Assembly (NCBI GenBank): GCA_036747295.1
Contig: DAIOCN010000013.1
Location: forward strand, 10,036-74,035
Origin: UBA4736 sp002404015
GTDB taxonomy: Bacteria > Chloroflexota > Dormibacteria > Dormibacterales > Dormibacteraceae
DNA: 64,000 nucleotides
Reading direction: 5' to 3'
Shown here: positions 35,078 through 43,384 of the stretch, piece by piece
Numbering within the stretch: position 1 is the first letter of the stretch
How the letters are laid out: each line of letters starts with the position of its first letter
Translations under genes and position numbers: made by a program
The notes under the pieces: generated by a model
The model's input: only the letters and a program-made list of their open reading frames with translations
Database searches by the model: none
What the model was told of the DNA's origin: nothing

Positions 35078-35600
35078 GCTCCGGGAGCTCGCCCACGACC
35101 TGGTGGCGGCCTCCTACCTGGAGGGCGATTTCGTGCTTCGCTCCGGCAAGCGCTCCCGGTACTACTTCGACAAGTACCTGTTCGAGACCAAGCCCGCCAT
35201 CCTGCGCCAGGTTGGCCGCCACCTGGCCGAGCTCGTCCTGCCTGGGACCCAGCGCCTGGCCGCGCCCGAGCTGGGGGCGGTACTGCTCGGCGGCGCTGTC
35301 TCGCTGGAGCTGGAGCTGCCCCTGGTGCTGGTGCGCAAGGAGGCCAAGGAGTACGGCACTTCGCGCGCTCTTGAGGGGGAGCTTCTGCCGGGGGACCGGG
35401 TGACGCTCATCGAGGACGTCCTGACAACAGGCGGGGAGGCCATCAAGGCGGCGGCGAAGCTGCGGGAAGCGGGAGCGGAGCTGCTGGGCCTGATCGCCGT
35501 CCTGGACCGCGAGGAGGGCGCCGCCGAGGCGCTGCGCCAGGCGGGGATCGCGTTCAGCCCTCTTTTCAGGAAGTCGGACCTGCCGCTGCCGAGCGCCTGA
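35061..35600 (+). CDS. pyrE: Orotate phosphoribosyltransferase
   Basis: 179 residues. SGKRSRYYFDKYLFETKP at the N-terminus, LVLVRKEAKEYGTSRALEG (flexible loop with conserved Lys) and LIEDVLTTGGEAIKAA, the PRPP-binding signature, place it in PyrE. It joins orotate to PRPP to make OMP. The PRPP motif ALIEDVxTTGG is intact. GTG start overlapping M20-2. The amidohydrolase 16 bp downstream may belong to the same pyrimidine or a purine route. Confidence 0.87.
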   Translation: MPARTELRELAHDLVAASYLEGDFVLRSGKRSRYYFDKYLFETKPAILRQVGRHLAELVLPGTQRLAAPELGAVLLGGAVSLELELPLVLVRKEAKEYGTSRALEGELLPGDRVTLIEDVLTTGGEAIKAAAKLREAGAELLGLIAVLDREEGAAEALRQAGIAFSPLFRKSDLPLPSA

Positions 35601-35616
35601 CCCCGGATGGCCACCG

Positions 35617-36996
35617 ATGGCTGAACTGGTCATAAGGGGCGGCCTCGTCTACGTCCCGGGCGGCCCGGTGGCTGCGGACGTCCTGGTCCGAGACGGAGTG
35701 GTGGCCGAGGTCGCCGGCGGCGCGAGCGCGCCCGACGCCGAGGTCGTTGACGCCACCGGCCTCTGGGTGCTGCCCGGCGCCATCGACGCCCACGTGCACA
35801 GCCGCGACCCCGGCTTTCCCGAGAAGGAAGACTTCGGCTCCCTCACCGCCGCGGCGGCGGCCGGCGGCGTGACCACCGTCCTGGACATGCCCAACACGCT
35901 GCCGGCGGTCGAGAACGCGGCCGTCTTCGCCGAGAAGATCGAGCTCGCGTCCTCCAGGGCCGTAGTCGACTTCGGCCTCTGGGGCCTTTTGGGGGCGCGC
36001 AGCTCGACCGAGGACCTAGAGGGCCTGGTCGCGGCGGGGGTGGTGGGCTTCAAGGCCTTCCTCGGCTACCCCGTCCGGCGCTCCAACCGCCAGGTGGTCT
36101 ACACGCTGGACCTGGGCGACCCCGACCTGGAGGCGCCCCCCGACTATGGCAGCCTAGCCCGGCTGGGGCCTGACGTGGCCCGGCTACGGGTTCCGCTGGC
36201 CGTCCACGCCGAGGATCCCGGGGTGCTGCGCGAGTTCGCCCGTCCGCTGGCCTCCTACGCCGACCTGCTGGCAGCGCGGCCGGCGATCGCGGAGGCCATC
36301 GCGATCGCGGCGCTAGGGGTCATCTCGCAGCGGACGGGGCTCCACGTCCACGTCGTCCACCTCTCGAGCGGGCTCGGGCTCAGCTCGGCTCGGGAGGCCA
36401 ACCGCGCCGGTGCCCGCCTGACCCTCGAGACCGCGCCCCAGTACCTCTGGCTGTCCGACGAGGACCACGGCCGGCTGGGGGCCGTGATGAAGATGTACCC
36501 GCCCATCCGCACCGCCGCCGATCGCGCGGCCCTCCAGGAGGCGGCTCGCACTGGGGAGATCCAGGTGGTGGCCACCGACCACGCCCCCCACACGGACGCT
36601 GAGAAGCTGGTGCCGTCGCTGGAGGCGGCGGCCGCGGGCAGCCCCGGGGTGCAGACGCTGTATCTCAGCTGCCTCGAGCTCGGCCGCCGGCAGGGCGACG
36701 TGGCGGGGGCGGTCCGCTGGGTGACCGAGGGACCCGCCCTCACCCTGGGCCTCTATCCGCGCAAGGGCGCCCTCCAGGCGGGCGCGGACGCCGACCTGGT
36801 CCTGGTGGACCCCGGGGCCCGGACCCTTCTGCGGCCGGAGGCGATGCTGTCCCGGCAGCGTCACGGCGCGCTCGACGGCCAGCTCTTCGGATTCGCGGTG
36901 CGGGCCGTCTACTCGCGCGGCGAGCTGGTCGCCCGCGACGGCCGCGTGGTAGCCGAGGCCGGGCGGGGAAGGCCCGTAACCGTAAAACGTACGTAA
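35617..36996 (+). CDS. Dihydroorotase/allantoinase-type amidohydrolase
   Basis: 459 residues. Metal-binding DAHVHSRDPGFPEKEDF (His, His), AAAAAGGVTTVLDMPNTLP, GFKAFLGYP with the carboxylated-Lys position, VHAEDPGVL, VHVVHLSSG and ATDHAPHTDAEK. The order fits cyclic amidohydrolases; GFKAFL and length lean to allantoinase or dihydroorotase (PyrC class I). Adjacent pyrE favours dihydroorotase, but the CodA/NCS1 genes elsewhere show nucleobase salvage too, so I do not fix the substrate. ATG start. Confidence 0.78.
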   Translation: MAELVIRGGLVYVPGGPVAADVLVRDGVVAEVAGGASAPDAEVVDATGLWVLPGAIDAHVHSRDPGFPEKEDFGSLTAAAAAGGVTTVLDMPNTLPAVENAAVFAEKIELASSRAVVDFGLWGLLGARSSTEDLEGLVAAGVVGFKAFLGYPVRRSNRQVVYTLDLGDPDLEAPPDYGSLARLGPDVARLRVPLAVHAEDPGVLREFARPLASYADLLAARPAIAEAIAIAALGVISQRTGLHVHVVHLSSGLGLSSAREANRAGARLTLETAPQYLWLSDEDHGRLGAVMKMYPPIRTAADRAALQEAARTGEIQVVATDHAPHTDAEKLVPSLEAAAAGSPGVQTLYLSCLELGRRQGDVAGAVRWVTEGPALTLGLYPRKGALQAGADADLVLVDPGARTLLRPEAMLSRQRHGALDGQLFGFAVRAVYSRGELVARDGRVVAEAGRGRPVTVKRT

Positions 36997-37003
36997 AGGC
37001 CTG

Positions 37004-37031
37004 TTGCGGTGGAGCCGTGGGGGCGTACAAC
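37004..37031 (+). promoter_or_regulatory. Promoter before the beta-lactamase-fold gene
   Basis: TTGCGG (37004-37009), 16-base spacer, TACAAC (37026-37031), then seven bases to the ATG at 37039. It fits a leaderless start. Confidence 0.55.
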
Positions 37032-37038
37032 TGTCGCA

Positions 37039-38769
37039 ATGAGGCGCAGAGGCCGGGGTCTGACCTTCGTGCTGGGCGCGGCCGACCTGGTGGGGCTGGC
37101 GCTCGCGCTCTGGACGAGCGTGCCGGTGCCCGTGAACGGTGTGGCACTCGACGCCGGCCTGCGCCCGGTCGCCGGCGCGGTCGCCCGCCTGGCGGCGAAC
37201 AATGGCTTCTCGGCTCAGGCGCGCACGGACGCCCGGGGACGTTTCGCGGTTGAGTCGCCGCGCTGGCCGGTGGGCTGGACGATCACCCTCTCGGCACCGG
37301 GCTACCTGCCGGCGCCCAGCAGGGGCGGCCCTGTGGTGGTCCACAGGCTGCCGTGGATCACCGGGGCGGCCATCGACGAGACGGGCGCACCGGTGGCCGG
37401 CGCGCTGGTCAGCGTCGGCTCCGAGGGAGGCCCCGTCCACCTGGTCATGACAGACGTGGGTGGGCTCTTCCAGCTGACGGGACTGCAGCCAGGAGTCCAG
37501 GAGCTCACGGCGGCATCTGACAGCCACGACGCCATCCAGCGGCAGCTGGCGCTCTCGCCGGACGAGTCGTCCCAGCAGCTGGTGGTCCTCGCCCGCCACC
37601 TGGCCACCCTCACCATCGGCAGCGATCCCGCGGGCCAGCCCGTACTGCTGGACGGCCAGCCTGACCCCGGCTGCCCGCTGACACCCTGCCAGCTGGTGGT
37701 GCCGGCCGGCACCCACACGGTCCACATCGAGAGCGACCTCTACATGCCCTGGGAGCAGGCCTTCACGCTTGTCAAGGGCGACACCATCAGCGCGGCGCCC
37801 ACCCTGCAGCGAAAGATGGGCACCCTGGCCGTCGCGGCGCCCCTGGGCGGTGAGCTGACGGTCGACCTGACCGACGTCCATACGATGCCCTGGAGCGGGC
37901 TGGTGGGGACCGGCAACCACACGGCGACCTACCGCTCGGCGTCCACCTGGCCGGCCACCGCCTCCGGCCACGTGGCCTGGAACCAGGCCACCCAGATCAG
38001 CCTTGCGCCGACGCCGGTGGTGCCTGGCGACACCGGCGCCTTCCTGGCCGGCCTCCAGGCCTACCTGGCGGCGGCTGGTGGCCAGTACGGCGTCTACCTG
38101 GAGGAGCTGGGCACTGGCCGGACGGTCGAGCTGGGCGCCAACAGCTCGATGGAGGCAGCCAGCGTCATCAAGCTGCCGCTCGCCCTCTACCTCCTGCACG
38201 AGGTGGACCTCAAGCAGGTGAATCTCGACGACGCCGTCCAGCTCCAGGACCAGGACTTCCTGGGCGGCACCGGGACCCTGTACGGCAACGCCCACAGCGG
38301 GGCCGATTTCAGCTACGGGGACCTGCTTGCCCTGCTGATCCAGCAGAGCGACAACACTGCCTGGCAGGCGCTGGATCGCGCCCTCGGGTCGGACAAGGTG
38401 GACGCTTATGCGGCCGCGATCGGCGCCGGCGACTGCCACCAGGCGAACGACCAGTGCACCGCTCGCGAGGCGGGCCACATGCTCGCCCAGCTGGCTCGGG
38501 GCCGGCTCCTGTCGCCGGAGCTGACGACCCGGCTCCTGGGGCTGCTCGAGACCACCGCCTTCAACGATCGGATCAACTACTACCTGGGCGCGACCACGGT
38601 CGCACACAAGGTGGGCATGGACGGCTCGGTGATGAACGACGCCGGCGTCGTCTACCTGCAGGGCAACGCCTTCGTGATCTCGATCTTCACCGTCACCCCG
38701 GACGGGGACACGGGTGTCCAGGCCATCCGGGACATCTCGCGGGCGGCCGTCCGGCTCTTCTCCCGCTAA
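37039..38769 (+). CDS. Exported serine hydrolase of class A beta-lactamase fold with carboxypeptidase-regulatory and PEGA-like domains
   Basis: 576 residues. An N-terminal hydrophobic segment (about 9-30) anchors or exports it. Residues 32-180 hold two carboxypeptidase-regulatory-like repeats (RTDARGRF and MTDVGGLFQL motifs). Residues 190-235 resemble a PEGA domain (TIGSDPAGQPVLLDG). The C-terminal 240 residues form a serine beta-lactamase-like domain: AASVIKLP (Ser375, Lys378), SDN at 437-439, and HKVGMDG (524) where KTG is usual. Thr to Val there is a notable change. It may be a D,D-peptidase or penicillin-interacting protein at the cell surface rather than a resistance enzyme. ATG at 37039. 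Confidence 0.78.
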   Translation: MRRRGRGLTFVLGAADLVGLALALWTSVPVPVNGVALDAGLRPVAGAVARLAANNGFSAQARTDARGRFAVESPRWPVGWTITLSAPGYLPAPSRGGPVVVHRLPWITGAAIDETGAPVAGALVSVGSEGGPVHLVMTDVGGLFQLTGLQPGVQELTAASDSHDAIQRQLALSPDESSQQLVVLARHLATLTIGSDPAGQPVLLDGQPDPGCPLTPCQLVVPAGTHTVHIESDLYMPWEQAFTLVKGDTISAAPTLQRKMGTLAVAAPLGGELTVDLTDVHTMPWSGLVGTGNHTATYRSASTWPATASGHVAWNQATQISLAPTPVVPGDTGAFLAGLQAYLAAAGGQYGVYLEELGTGRTVELGANSSMEAASVIKLPLALYLLHEVDLKQVNLDDAVQLQDQDFLGGTGTLYGNAHSGADFSYGDLLALLIQQSDNTAWQALDRALGSDKVDAYAAAIGAGDCHQANDQCTAREAGHMLAQLARGRLLSPELTTRLLGLLETTAFNDRINYYLGATTVAHKVGMDGSVMNDAGVVYLQGNAFVISIFTVTPDGDTGVQAIRDISRAAVRLFSR

Positions 38770-38787
38770 GCCCGGATTCATCCGGGC
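38770..38787 (+). terminator. Hairpin between convergent genes
   Basis: GCCCGGA-TTCA-TCCGGGC, a perfect 7-bp stem with a 4-base loop directly after the stop at 38769. There is no T-run. It could end either convergent transcript. Confidence 0.5.
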
Positions 38788-38801
38788 CAAGTCCGGCTGC
38801 C

Positions 38802-39374
38802 TCAGGCGCGCCGGAAGACGGGGCTGGTGCGGATCTCGTTTTCCAGGCTCGTGACCGGGCCGTGGCCGGGGTAGATCGCGGTGGCCGGCGGCAGGCGGAT
38901 CAGCTTGCCGATGGAGATCATCTGCTGGCGGAGGTCGCTGCCAGGCAGCTCCCGGCCGATCCCCCCCGCCAGCAACGTGTCGCCAGTGAAGAGGTGGTTG
39001 CCGACCAGGAAGCAGGCGCTGCCCGGGGTGTGCCCCGGGGTCTGGATCACGCGCATCTTGAACTGACCAAAGTCCAGCTCCTCGCCATCCAGCGGGTAGA
39101 CGTCGGCGGAACGCAGGAACATCTTGGCGTCGGCCATCGTGACCACGGTGGTGGCGCCGGTCGCCTCCTTCAGCTCGTCCTTGCCGGCCAGGTGGCCGGG
39201 ATGGCCGTGGGTGGCCACGATCCAGCGCACACTCAGGCCGTCCAGCTGGGCGAGGACCTTCTCGGCCGGCGCGCCCGGATCGACCACGACCGCCTCCTTG
39301 CTCTCCGAGTCGGAGAGGACGTAGGTGTTCACGTCCTGCTCGGTCCTCACCTTCACGATCGCAAGCCTCGACAT
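38802..39374 (-). CDS. MBL-fold hydrolase (glyoxalase II-like) lacking the canonical metal Asp
   Basis: 190 residues: VNTYVL, VVVDPGAPA, then ATHGHPGHLAG, later VIQTPGHTPGSACFLV, LFTGDTLL and IYPGHGPVTS. The layout is that of hydroxyacylglutathione hydrolase-like enzymes. The first metal motif should read THxHxDH; here it is THGHPGH, so the aspartate that binds the second metal is Gly (a GAC to GGC change). All other ligands are present. It may be a one-metal or altered enzyme. ATG start. Confidence 0.77.
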   Translation of the reverse strand: MSRLAIVKVRTEQDVNTYVLSDSESKEAVVVDPGAPAEKVLAQLDGLSVRWIVATHGHPGHLAGKDELKEATGATTVVTMADAKMFLRSADVYPLDGEELDFGQFKMRVIQTPGHTPGSACFLVGNHLFTGDTLLAGGIGRELPGSDLRQQMISIGKLIRLPPATAIYPGHGPVTSLENEIRTSPVFRRA

Positions 39375-39391
39375 CTGGTTCTATTTACCCG

Positions 39392-39493
39392 ATGCACACG
39401 GCGGCAATCGTCTTCTCGAGCCTCCTGGCGCTGGTCTGCATCTACTGGACGTTCGACTACGTCCGGCGCCGCTCCCGGCGGCCGCCCCGCTGA
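39392..39493 (+). CDS. 33-residue single-pass membrane mini-protein
   Basis: ATG to TGA, MHTAAIVFSSLLALVCIYW then FDYVRRRSRRPPR: one transmembrane helix followed by a very basic tail. It lies 17 bp from the divergent MBL gene's start and ends 9 bp before a convergent gene's stop. Small single-pass proteins with a positive tail are common, but short length limits certainty. Confidence 0.4.
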   Translation: MHTAAIVFSSLLALVCIYWTFDYVRRRSRRPPR

Positions 39494-39502
39494 ATCGCCT
39501 CG

Positions 39503-39781
39503 CTACTCCCCCTGCAGCTTGTCGCGCAGGGAGTCGTAGCGCTCGAACCGGTCCAGCGACAGCTTGCCGCGGGCCCGTTCCGGGTACTTTGCGGTCTGGA
39601 TGGCGTCCAGCAGCAGCTCGATCTCCTCGGGGGTGAGGTGGACGTTGCGGAAGTGCTTTTCGATCGGTCGGCGGTCGACCAGCTCGGTGATGGTGTCCTC
39701 CGTCTCCTCGATCACCTCGGGGCGGGTCGGGCGGAAGAGCTCCTCGGAACCGGCCAGCGAGACGCGCTTGAACTTGCTCAT
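39503..39781 (-). CDS. Small soluble protein downstream of ParA
   Basis: 92 residues, ATG at 39781, seven bases after the parA stop. It is acidic and helical (PEVIEETEDTITELVDRRP, LTPEEIELLLDAIQTAK). No ParB-type HTH or known motif. Its position makes it a candidate ParA partner or adaptor, by context only. It reads cleanly with good codon bias. Confidence 0.6.
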   Translation of the reverse strand: MSKFKRVSLAGSEELFRPTRPEVIEETEDTITELVDRRPIEKHFRNVHLTPEEIELLLDAIQTAKYPERARGKLSLDRFERYDSLRDKLQGE

Positions 39782-39788
39782 GTGCCAA

Positions 39789-40565
39789 TCACCTGTGGTT
39801 GCTGTTGTCCATGACCGCCTTGGCCAGCGCCCGGTACGCCGCTGCGCCGTCCGAGTTGGCAGCGTACTGGAGGATGGACGCGGCGGCAAGGGGCGACTCC
39901 GCGAAGCGGATGGAGTCCTTGACGGCGAAGTCGAAGACCTGGGTTCCGAAGTGCTCCTTGACGAGCTGCAGCACCTCCTGCGAGTGCAGTGTCCGCGACT
40001 TGTAGATCGTGGGCAGGATGCCTCCCACGTGCAGCTTGGGATTCAGCTTGGCGCGGACCCGGTCCACGCTGTTCAGCAGCTGCTGCATCCCCTTCATCCC
40101 GAAGTACTCGCACTGGAGCGGGATGATGACCTCGTCGGACGCCACGAAGGCGTTGATCGTGATCAGGTTGAGGGCAGGCGGGCAGTCGATCACGACGTAG
40201 TCGTAGCGACGCTGGACGGCGTCCAGCTTCTCCTTGAGGATCCCCTCGCGGCCGATCTCGTTCAGCAGCTGCACCTCGGCGCCGGCCAGCTCGATGTTGG
40301 ACGGCAGGTAGTGCAGGCCCATGCCCTCGTTCTCGAGAACGACGTCGCTGACCGTCACCGAGGGATCGACCAGAAGGTCGTAGACGCTCTTGTCGAGCTC
40401 GTCCGGCGCTTTCAGCCCCATGTTGATCGAGAGGTGGGCCTGGGCATCAAGATCGATCAGGAGGACGCGTTGTCCCTTCTCGGCCAGCGCCGCGCCAAGG
40501 TTGACGGTGGTCGTCGTCTTGCCCACCCCGCCCTTTTGGTTGGCGATGGAAATCGTTCTGGCCAC
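39789..40565 (-). CDS. ParA-family ATPase (lone)
   Basis: 258 residues with the deviant Walker A KGGVGKTTTTVNLG (residues 11-24), LLIDLDAQAHLS (Walker A') and YVVIDCPPAL (Walker B). These are typical of ParA/Soj ATPases that position chromosomes, plasmids or protein clusters along the nucleoid. No parB or parS is adjacent, so it may be a non-chromosomal-partition ParA serving the 92-residue neighbour. GTG start with TAGACT twelve bases upstream. Confidence 0.85.
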   Translation of the reverse strand: MARTISIANQKGGVGKTTTTVNLGAALAEKGQRVLLIDLDAQAHLSINMGLKAPDELDKSVYDLLVDPSVTVSDVVLENEGMGLHYLPSNIELAGAEVQLLNEIGREGILKEKLDAVQRRYDYVVIDCPPALNLITINAFVASDEVIIPLQCEYFGMKGMQQLLNSVDRVRAKLNPKLHVGGILPTIYKSRTLHSQEVLQLVKEHFGTQVFDFAVKDSIRFAESPLAAASILQYAANSDGAAAYRALAKAVMDNSNHR

Positions 40566-40618
40566 GAGAGTGGGACGAGTCTACCCGAAGCCTGTGAGGG
40601 CGGCCACACCGGCCAAGC

Positions 40619-40624
40619 TACAAT
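40619..40624 (+). promoter_or_regulatory. Candidate leaderless -10 for the 7-TM gene
   Basis: TACAAT, six bases, then GTG at 40631. No SD lies between. Confidence 0.5.
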
Positions 40625-40630
40625 CCGCCC

Positions 40631-41308
40631 GTGTTCTGGATTCCGTTGCTGGCCGGGATCGTGGGCGCCGCGTTCTCGGCCGCGGTGATGCGCCAGTACA
40701 TCGCCCGCCGGCGCCCCTACCAGGCGGTCTGGGGCGCGGCCCTCGCCATGTTCGCGGCCGCGGCACTGCTTGAGGCGGCGGGGGTCGGCTCGGGCTGGAC
40801 GCCCGCGATCTACAAGGCCTACTACCTCCTTGGCGGCCTCCTCAACGTCGGCTGGCTGGCCGCGGGCACGGTCTACCTGCTGGCCTCGAACCGGGTCGGC
40901 CACGCGGCCGCCATCGCCATGGCCGTCGTGACGCTGCTCTCGCTGGCCGTCGTCGGCAACGCCCACGTCGATGTGTCCCGGCTCCACACTCAGTTCCCGA
41001 ACCGCGCCCTCGACGTGCCGGCCATCTTCCCGGCCCTGATCAACTCTCTGGCGACGCTGGTGCTTGTCGGCGGCGCCGCCTGGTCGGCATTCGCGGCCTA
41101 CCGCCGCCACTCCCCGCCCGGCCGGGTGGTGGGGACGGCTCTGATCGCCGCCGGGGCGCTCGTCGTCGGCGCCGATCACAGCGTCGCCCAGCTCACCGGG
41201 CTGATCGTGCTCCAGCCGCTCAGCGAGGCCATCGGCATCGTGGTCATGTTCGGCGGTTATCTGGCGATCGAGGTCCGCAGCCAAAGGGCGAGGACGGTGG
41301 CCAGGTGA
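40631..41308 (+). CDS. Membrane protein of about seven helices, unknown function
   Basis: 225 residues, almost entirely hydrophobic helices with short loops; charged RRRP after the first helix. A DVSRLHTQFPNRALDVP loop sits between helices four and five. No transporter, enzyme or sensor motif is recognised. GTG start, probably leaderless. It overlaps the CvpA-like gene by 4 bp, so the two are made together. Confidence 0.6.
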   Translation: MFWIPLLAGIVGAAFSAAVMRQYIARRRPYQAVWGAALAMFAAAALLEAAGVGSGWTPAIYKAYYLLGGLLNVGWLAAGTVYLLASNRVGHAAAIAMAVVTLLSLAVVGNAHVDVSRLHTQFPNRALDVPAIFPALINSLATLVLVGGAAWSAFAAYRRHSPPGRVVGTALIAAGALVVGADHSVAQLTGLIVLQPLSEAIGIVVMFGGYLAIEVRSQRARTVAR

Positions 41309-42036
41309 TCATCGACGTCGTCATCGCGCTCGTCCTGCTGGTGGCCCTCCTGATCGGCTACCAGCGGGGTGTGGTCCAGCCGCTGTTCGTCTACCTCTTC
41401 TTTCTGATCGCGATGCTGATCCTGCTGCGTGAGCGCCTGGTCTACACCGGGTTGATGGACAGGTACCTGCACGCCAACGCCGTGCTGGACGTCTTCCTGG
41501 CCCTGATCCTGGCGGTGGTGGCCGGGTTCATCGGGGGCCAGATCGGCGGTTCGATCCACAAGATGCCCGTCGTCAGGGGCGTGGACGGCTTCCTTGGCAT
41601 CTTCGTGAACATCTTCTTCGCCGGCCTGATCCTGTACCTGATGCTCTCCGCCCTGGTCGTCCTCGACAACGCCTTCGCGCCGACCGTCCAGGCCGGCACG
41701 CTCACCTTCAAGCAGGTGGAGGCGGTGAAGAAACAGCTGGCTTCCAACCCTCTCACCGCGGCGCTGGTCGACTCCAAGGACATCGCCCGTCTGGAGTCGC
41801 AGTCGAAGACTCCCAGCGGCGCCCGGCTCGCCGAAACGCCCCAGCTCAGCCAGCTCCAGAGCGCCTACGAGGACTTCCTGCAGCCCCAGCTGGCCAGCTC
41901 CCGGCTGGCGCCGATCATCCTCCGTATCGGCCAGAAGGTGCCGATCATCGGCCACGTCGGGCCCCAGGACCTGCACGCCAGCTCGGCGCGCAAGGCCGTT
42001 CCGACGCCGACGCCCTCCCCGACCAAGAAACCCTAG
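41305..42036 (+). CDS. CvpA-family membrane protein
   Basis: 243 residues. Four transmembrane helices fill residues 1-115 with the CvpA-like opening VVIALVLLVALLIGYQRGVVQPL. A soluble C-terminal part with a Pro/Thr-rich tail follows. CvpA proteins were first linked to colicin V production and are often related to envelope stress; this is only a family match. GTG start overlapping the upstream stop. Confidence 0.65.
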   Translation: MIIDVVIALVLLVALLIGYQRGVVQPLFVYLFFLIAMLILLRERLVYTGLMDRYLHANAVLDVFLALILAVVAGFIGGQIGGSIHKMPVVRGVDGFLGIFVNIFFAGLILYLMLSALVVLDNAFAPTVQAGTLTFKQVEAVKKQLASNPLTAALVDSKDIARLESQSKTPSGARLAETPQLSQLQSAYEDFLQPQLASSRLAPIILRIGQKVPIIGHVGPQDLHASSARKAVPTPTPSPTKKP

Positions 42037-42040
42037 GACC

Positions 42041-43384
42041 TTGGCCACCGCGACGGTCGGGTCGGGCGCCCGCCTGCGCCGGCTCAACCACCTCGACTTC
42101 GCGCTCCTCTCGCTCTACTGGGTGGCCATCGGCTACCTCTGGCAGAGCCTGGGCACCCTGATCCTGCCCGACCTGGTGCAGTCCCTCGTCGGCCAGGCCG
42201 ACAAGGGCAAGGCGTTGAGCCTGCTGGAGAGCATCGGCACCCTGATGGCGGTGGTCTGGCAGCCGCTGATGGGCGCCGTCTCGGACCGCACCCGGAGCCG
42301 CTTCGGCCGCCGCCGGCCGTTCATCGTCGGGGGCACCCTCGGCGACGTGATCTTCCTGGCAGGTCTTGCGCTCTCGGGCAGCTACTGGTGGCTGGTCGTC
42401 TTCTACTTCCTGCTCCAGACGGCCTCCAACACCGCCCAGGGGCCCTACCAGGGCCTGCTCCCGGACGTGGTTCCGGAAGGCCAGCGGGGCACCGCTTCCG
42501 GCTACTACGGGCTGTCCAACCTGCTCGGCATCCTGGCCGGCACGGTAGGCGCCGGCCTGCTGCAGTCGCACCTGGGTCGAGGCGCCGCCATTGCCAGCAT
42601 CGCGGTACTTCTGCTGGTCACCATGCTCGCCACCGTGGTGCTCGTTCCTGACCGCGCGCAGCCCAGCCGGACGGCCTTCTCAAGTGCCGGCCAGGCCCTC
42701 GTCGCGACCTTCACGGCGCCGCTGCCATATCCCGACTTCATGTGGCTGATGGGCAGCCGCCTCCTCATCCTGATGGGGATCGTCGGCATCCAGAGCTTCA
42801 CGCTGTTCTTCTACAGCGACGCTTTCTTCAACCACAGCAGCCACGCGGCGGTCTCGGCGACGACGGTCCTGCTGGGCCTGGTGGTCAGCCTGGCCATCCT
42901 GACGACGTGGCCAGCGGCCCGCCTTTCCGACCGGATCGGGCGCAAGCCCCTGATCCTGATCGGCGGCGCGCTCGGCGCGACCGGCACACTGATCCTGATG
43001 TTCAGCGGCTACCGGTGGCTCCCCGAGCCTCTGCTGCTCCCGATGTCGGCCGCCCTCGGGGTGCCGCCTCTGGCGGCCCAGACGATGGTGGTGGGACTCC
43101 TGATCGGGGTCGGCTTCGGCGCCTTCATCTCGGTCGATTGGGCCTTCATCACGGACCTGATCCCGGCCGACCAGGCCGGCCTGTTCTTCGGGTTCGCCAA
43201 CATCGCCACGGCCGGCTCCGGGATCATCGCCCGCTTCATCGCCGGCTTCCTGCTCGACCACTTCAACGCCGGGCCCAGCGTCCTCCATCTGCCCGGCGGA
43301 TACCCGGTGATCTTCGGCGTGTTCTGCGCCTGGCTCGTGCTGGGCACCCTGCTGGTGCTGAAAGTGCGGCCCCGCCGGCTGTGA
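42041..43384 (+). CDS. MFS transporter
   Basis: 447 residues, twelve transmembrane segments. The A-motif-like loop VSDRTRSRFGRRRPFIV after helix 2 and LSDRIGRKPLIL after helix 8 identify the major facilitator superfamily; GRRRPF is common in sugar/GPH-like members. Substrate unknown. TTG start four bases after the CvpA-like stop. The arginase-family gene begins inside its stop codon (GTGA). Confidence 0.82.
   Translation: MATATVGSGARLRRLNHLDFALLSLYWVAIGYLWQSLGTLILPDLVQSLVGQADKGKALSLLESIGTLMAVVWQPLMGAVSDRTRSRFGRRRPFIVGGTLGDVIFLAGLALSGSYWWLVVFYFLLQTASNTAQGPYQGLLPDVVPEGQRGTASGYYGLSNLLGILAGTVGAGLLQSHLGRGAAIASIAVLLLVTMLATVVLVPDRAQPSRTAFSSAGQALVATFTAPLPYPDFMWLMGSRLLILMGIVGIQSFTLFFYSDAFFNHSSHAAVSATTVLLGLVVSLAILTTWPAARLSDRIGRKPLILIGGALGATGTLILMFSGYRWLPEPLLLPMSAALGVPPLAAQTMVVGLLIGVGFGAFISVDWAFITDLIPADQAGLFFGFANIATAGSGIIARFIAGFLLDHFNAGPSVLHLPGGYPVIFGVFCAWLVLGTLLVLKVRPRRL

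Noticed and set aside
37039..38769. Antibiotic-resistance beta-lactamase
   Set aside because: The KTG box is KVG, and long extra domains and a membrane anchor precede the domain. The sequence does not support a resistance role.
39789..40565. Chromosomal parAB locus
   Set aside because: No ParB-like protein or parS palindrome is found next to ParA.
42742..43380. N-terminal extension of the arginase-family protein
   Set aside because: The extension is a shadow frame within the MFS gene; GTG 43381 overlapping the MFS stop is the natural start.
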